NCBI GenBank assembly: GCA_027596945.1 | Contig: JADGJH010000498.1 | Coordinates: forward strand, 1 to 17,805 | Direction: 5' to 3' | DNA from: Physocladia obscura | Taxonomy: Eukaryota > Chytridiomycota > Chytridiomycetes > Chytridiales > Chytriomycetaceae | DNA: 17,805 nucleotides | Shown: positions 16,263-17,805 of the stretch, piece after piece | Position numbering within the stretch: position 1 is the stretch's first letter | Layout: each line of letters begins with the position of its first letter | Made by a program: the position numbers and the translations under genes | Notes under the pieces: generated by a model | Told to the model about the DNA's origin: nothing | The model's input: the letters and a program-made list of their open reading frames with translations, nothing else | Database searches by the model: none

Positions 16263-17476
16263 TTACGGGCTGCTTTCAGAAATCGGTTTCTCTTCCACTC
16301 GAATATAGATGAACTTTTTGCGATAGTTATTTACCAATAAAGCAACAAGAATCGCCACAACAGCTGCCAAAAATCAAATTGCAAAGATGCTGAGATTTTC
16401 TTGATTCTCGCGAGTGCCAATCCGGCAAACTGAATTTGGAATGAATGTCGTTGAAGAATCTGTGACACTGATTGAAGTAATAGAAAGAATCTAAAAAGGG
16501 AAACAAACAACAACGCGTTGAAAATCAAATATCTAACCTTGCTTCCGACACATGATGAAGCAGAGCCATCAATAAGAACAAGATTTCTGCCGTAAAAGCT
16601 CTTAACTGTGGAAACGCTAGTTTTTATGGTTTCCGTGAGATCCAAAGCACAATCGAGAATACTGCCACCGGAAATCAGCTTCGACAAGCCACGGATTTCC
16701 GCAAACAGCTTCTGTAGCTTCTTTGCCAGCCGCAGTGGTAGCCGAGGAGGCGGCAATACGGAGCTGCACGTGAGGCTGCAGACCGGAGATTTGCAGGCGA
16801 CGGCAAGAGGATCCGCATTCGCATGCTTGCGCAATATAACAGTACCTTTGATGGAGGATGGGATTGCAGATGTGGTTGTAGTTGCTAAGAATTGTTGGAA
16901 AATGGCGATTGCATCCACTGCCAAAGTGTCGGCATCGGCAAAAAAAAAAAAGACGACGCCACAGTAACAACGCCCTGTGCCAAACGACCGCCCGCATTTT
17001 CGGTTGGCTGAGTTGCGCAGTTGTCGGCGCGTTTGTGGACAATTGCACCACGACCAAGCACAAAGCCGGGACTAAACGCGTCAAACAGACTTGCTCAGTT
17101 GCAGCCGCAGCCTCGCCCGCAACTTGCACGTTGCCAAGATGGCCAAAGTGAAATCTCCTTGCCGCCAGCGTCGGAACAGCCGAGCAGCGCGTTGGACGGA
17201 TTGAAGTGTCTGCCCATCGTAAGCCCGGCGCCCGACGACGCATCTCCAAAGGCGTGAATGTGCACCGCGTGTGTCGAATTTCCCGTCAGCACTTTTGGGT
17301 AAAGCGTCAATCCAATCATCACCGCAGAATCGCGTGAAGTTGAGACGCCCAATCACCTTGCTTTCCGCTGCACCCGTTAGTGTTGTTGTCGAGTATAGCT
17401 GTGCAATTGCTGCTACTGATCCTTTGCTTTTGTCGCCTTTGCTGCGTCGGTCTGTATTAGTGTTAATATTAGCGTT
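16263..17476 (-). pseudogene. Membrane-anchored tandem Cu/Zn-superoxide-dismutase-like gene, frame disrupted
   Basis: On minus, SOD homology runs continuously through several frames. Order: VAAIAQLYSTTTLTGAAES and KVIGRLNFT; then THAVHIHAFGDASSGAG and MGRHFNPSNALLGCSDAGG; then HFGHLGNVQVAG; then VLGRGAIVHKRADNCATQP and NAGGRLAQGVV; a linker; a second, degenerate SOD-like domain (IKGTVILRKHANADPL, ISGLQPH, VKSFYGRNLVLIDGSASSCV); an intron (16491-16537, 47 bases); then FLAAVVAILVALLVNNYRKK, a membrane span with a basic cytosolic start, ending TAA 16263-16265. Copper ligands (HIH, H of RHF, IVHK) are present. Frame changes lie near 17320, 17150, 17110, 16940-16951 (T12 on the coding strand), 16800 and 16720, and TGA interrupts at 16374-16376. 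The family disproportionates superoxide, here presumably outside the cell. The 5' end and signal peptide were not found; an in-frame TAG lies near 17508. Decay or consensus errors both fit. Confidence 0.72.
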
Positions 17477-17805
17477 GTTAAATATTGTCGATTTTGTTGA
17501 AAAATTCTAGTTACATCGATGCAAGCTAGTACAAACACCCGAGCCCATGCGCTGTTCAACTACTACTATCATCGCATGTCTCCAGCGCAAATTGGTGCAA
17601 TTTTCTGCAAATCAACTTGCACCATCAACAGATTAATAGAATTGGAAATAGAAATATTATTTATTAGATAACTGTGAAAGAAAATTATTTTCATTCATGG
17701 CGAAATTCAAGAATGGGGATTAAATGTTCTTTGTCTCTTTATATTTGAACAATTTTCTTTTGCTAAGAAATTGGTTTTTAATCAATATTGAGGCATTAAA
17801 AATGA
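17477..17805. other. AT-rich right edge, upstream of the SOD gene
   Basis: No gene is supported. The first exon or signal peptide of the SOD-like gene would be expected here, but no ATG-initiated frame joins it convincingly. A short minus-strand ATG frame (MVQVDLQKIAPICAGDMR, about 17568-17624) is too short to judge. Confidence 0.4.

Noticed and set aside
16374..16376. TGA in the SOD gene as selenocysteine
   Set aside because: It lies at the edge of a membrane helix, not in a redox site, and no SECIS-like hairpin was noticed in the 3' flank.
16331..16924. 197-codon minus ORF as an independent protein
   Set aside because: It is part of the SOD-like gene and reads through an unspliced 47-base intron; after splicing the 3' part changes frame and reveals the membrane anchor.

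Overview
The window is nuclear DNA of a eukaryote, most probably an early-diverging (chytrid-like) fungus. Genes lie on both strands without operons. Coding regions are interrupted by short GT-AG introns of 45 to 144 bases, stop codons are often followed by AATAAA, and gene bodies alternate with AT-rich spacers. The chytrid assignment is inference: it rests on the mix of families (membrane-anchored copper SOD, Cys-rich bPH protein, SEL1 proteins, PIF/Harbinger-type transposon) and not on a marker gene.

Left third (1 to about 4700): a gene-poor region made of decayed mobile or repetitive DNA. At its core is a PIF/Harbinger-like element with two convergent reading frames: an accessory ORF1-like protein on + (2119-2771) and a DDE transposase on - (2823-3856). 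Both are broken, although all three catalytic acidic residues of the transposase can still be read. Beside it (4042-4697, -) is a decayed, apparently spliced remnant of an unrecognised family. Another short remnant is at 71-298 (-).

Middle (4770-12534): intact genes. These are an NSUN/Sun-family RNA cytosine-5-methyltransferase (+, one 78-base in-frame intron), a large low-complexity/SEL1-repeat protein (+, one 144-base intron), an uncharacterised Ser/Asn-rich protein beginning MNWTGG (-), and, 48 bases upstream of it on the same strand, an Mpv17/PMP22-family membrane protein (-, one 70-base intron).

Right third (12535-17805): a small bPH-domain protein (+) with a frame break that is either a lost A or an unrecognised intron; an APH/CHK-like kinase (-, intact, 391 aa); and a Cu/Zn-superoxide-dismutase-like gene (-) with a catalytic SOD domain, a second degenerate SOD-like domain and a C-terminal membrane anchor. 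The SOD gene crosses about six one-base frame changes and one in-frame TGA. Homology nevertheless continues through every break, so the choice is between recent decay and poor consensus sequence near the right edge.

The genes do not form an obvious pathway. The most interesting locus is the tandem-domain SOD, which keeps all four copper histidines but has altered zinc ligands and has lost both cysteines of the canonical disulfide.
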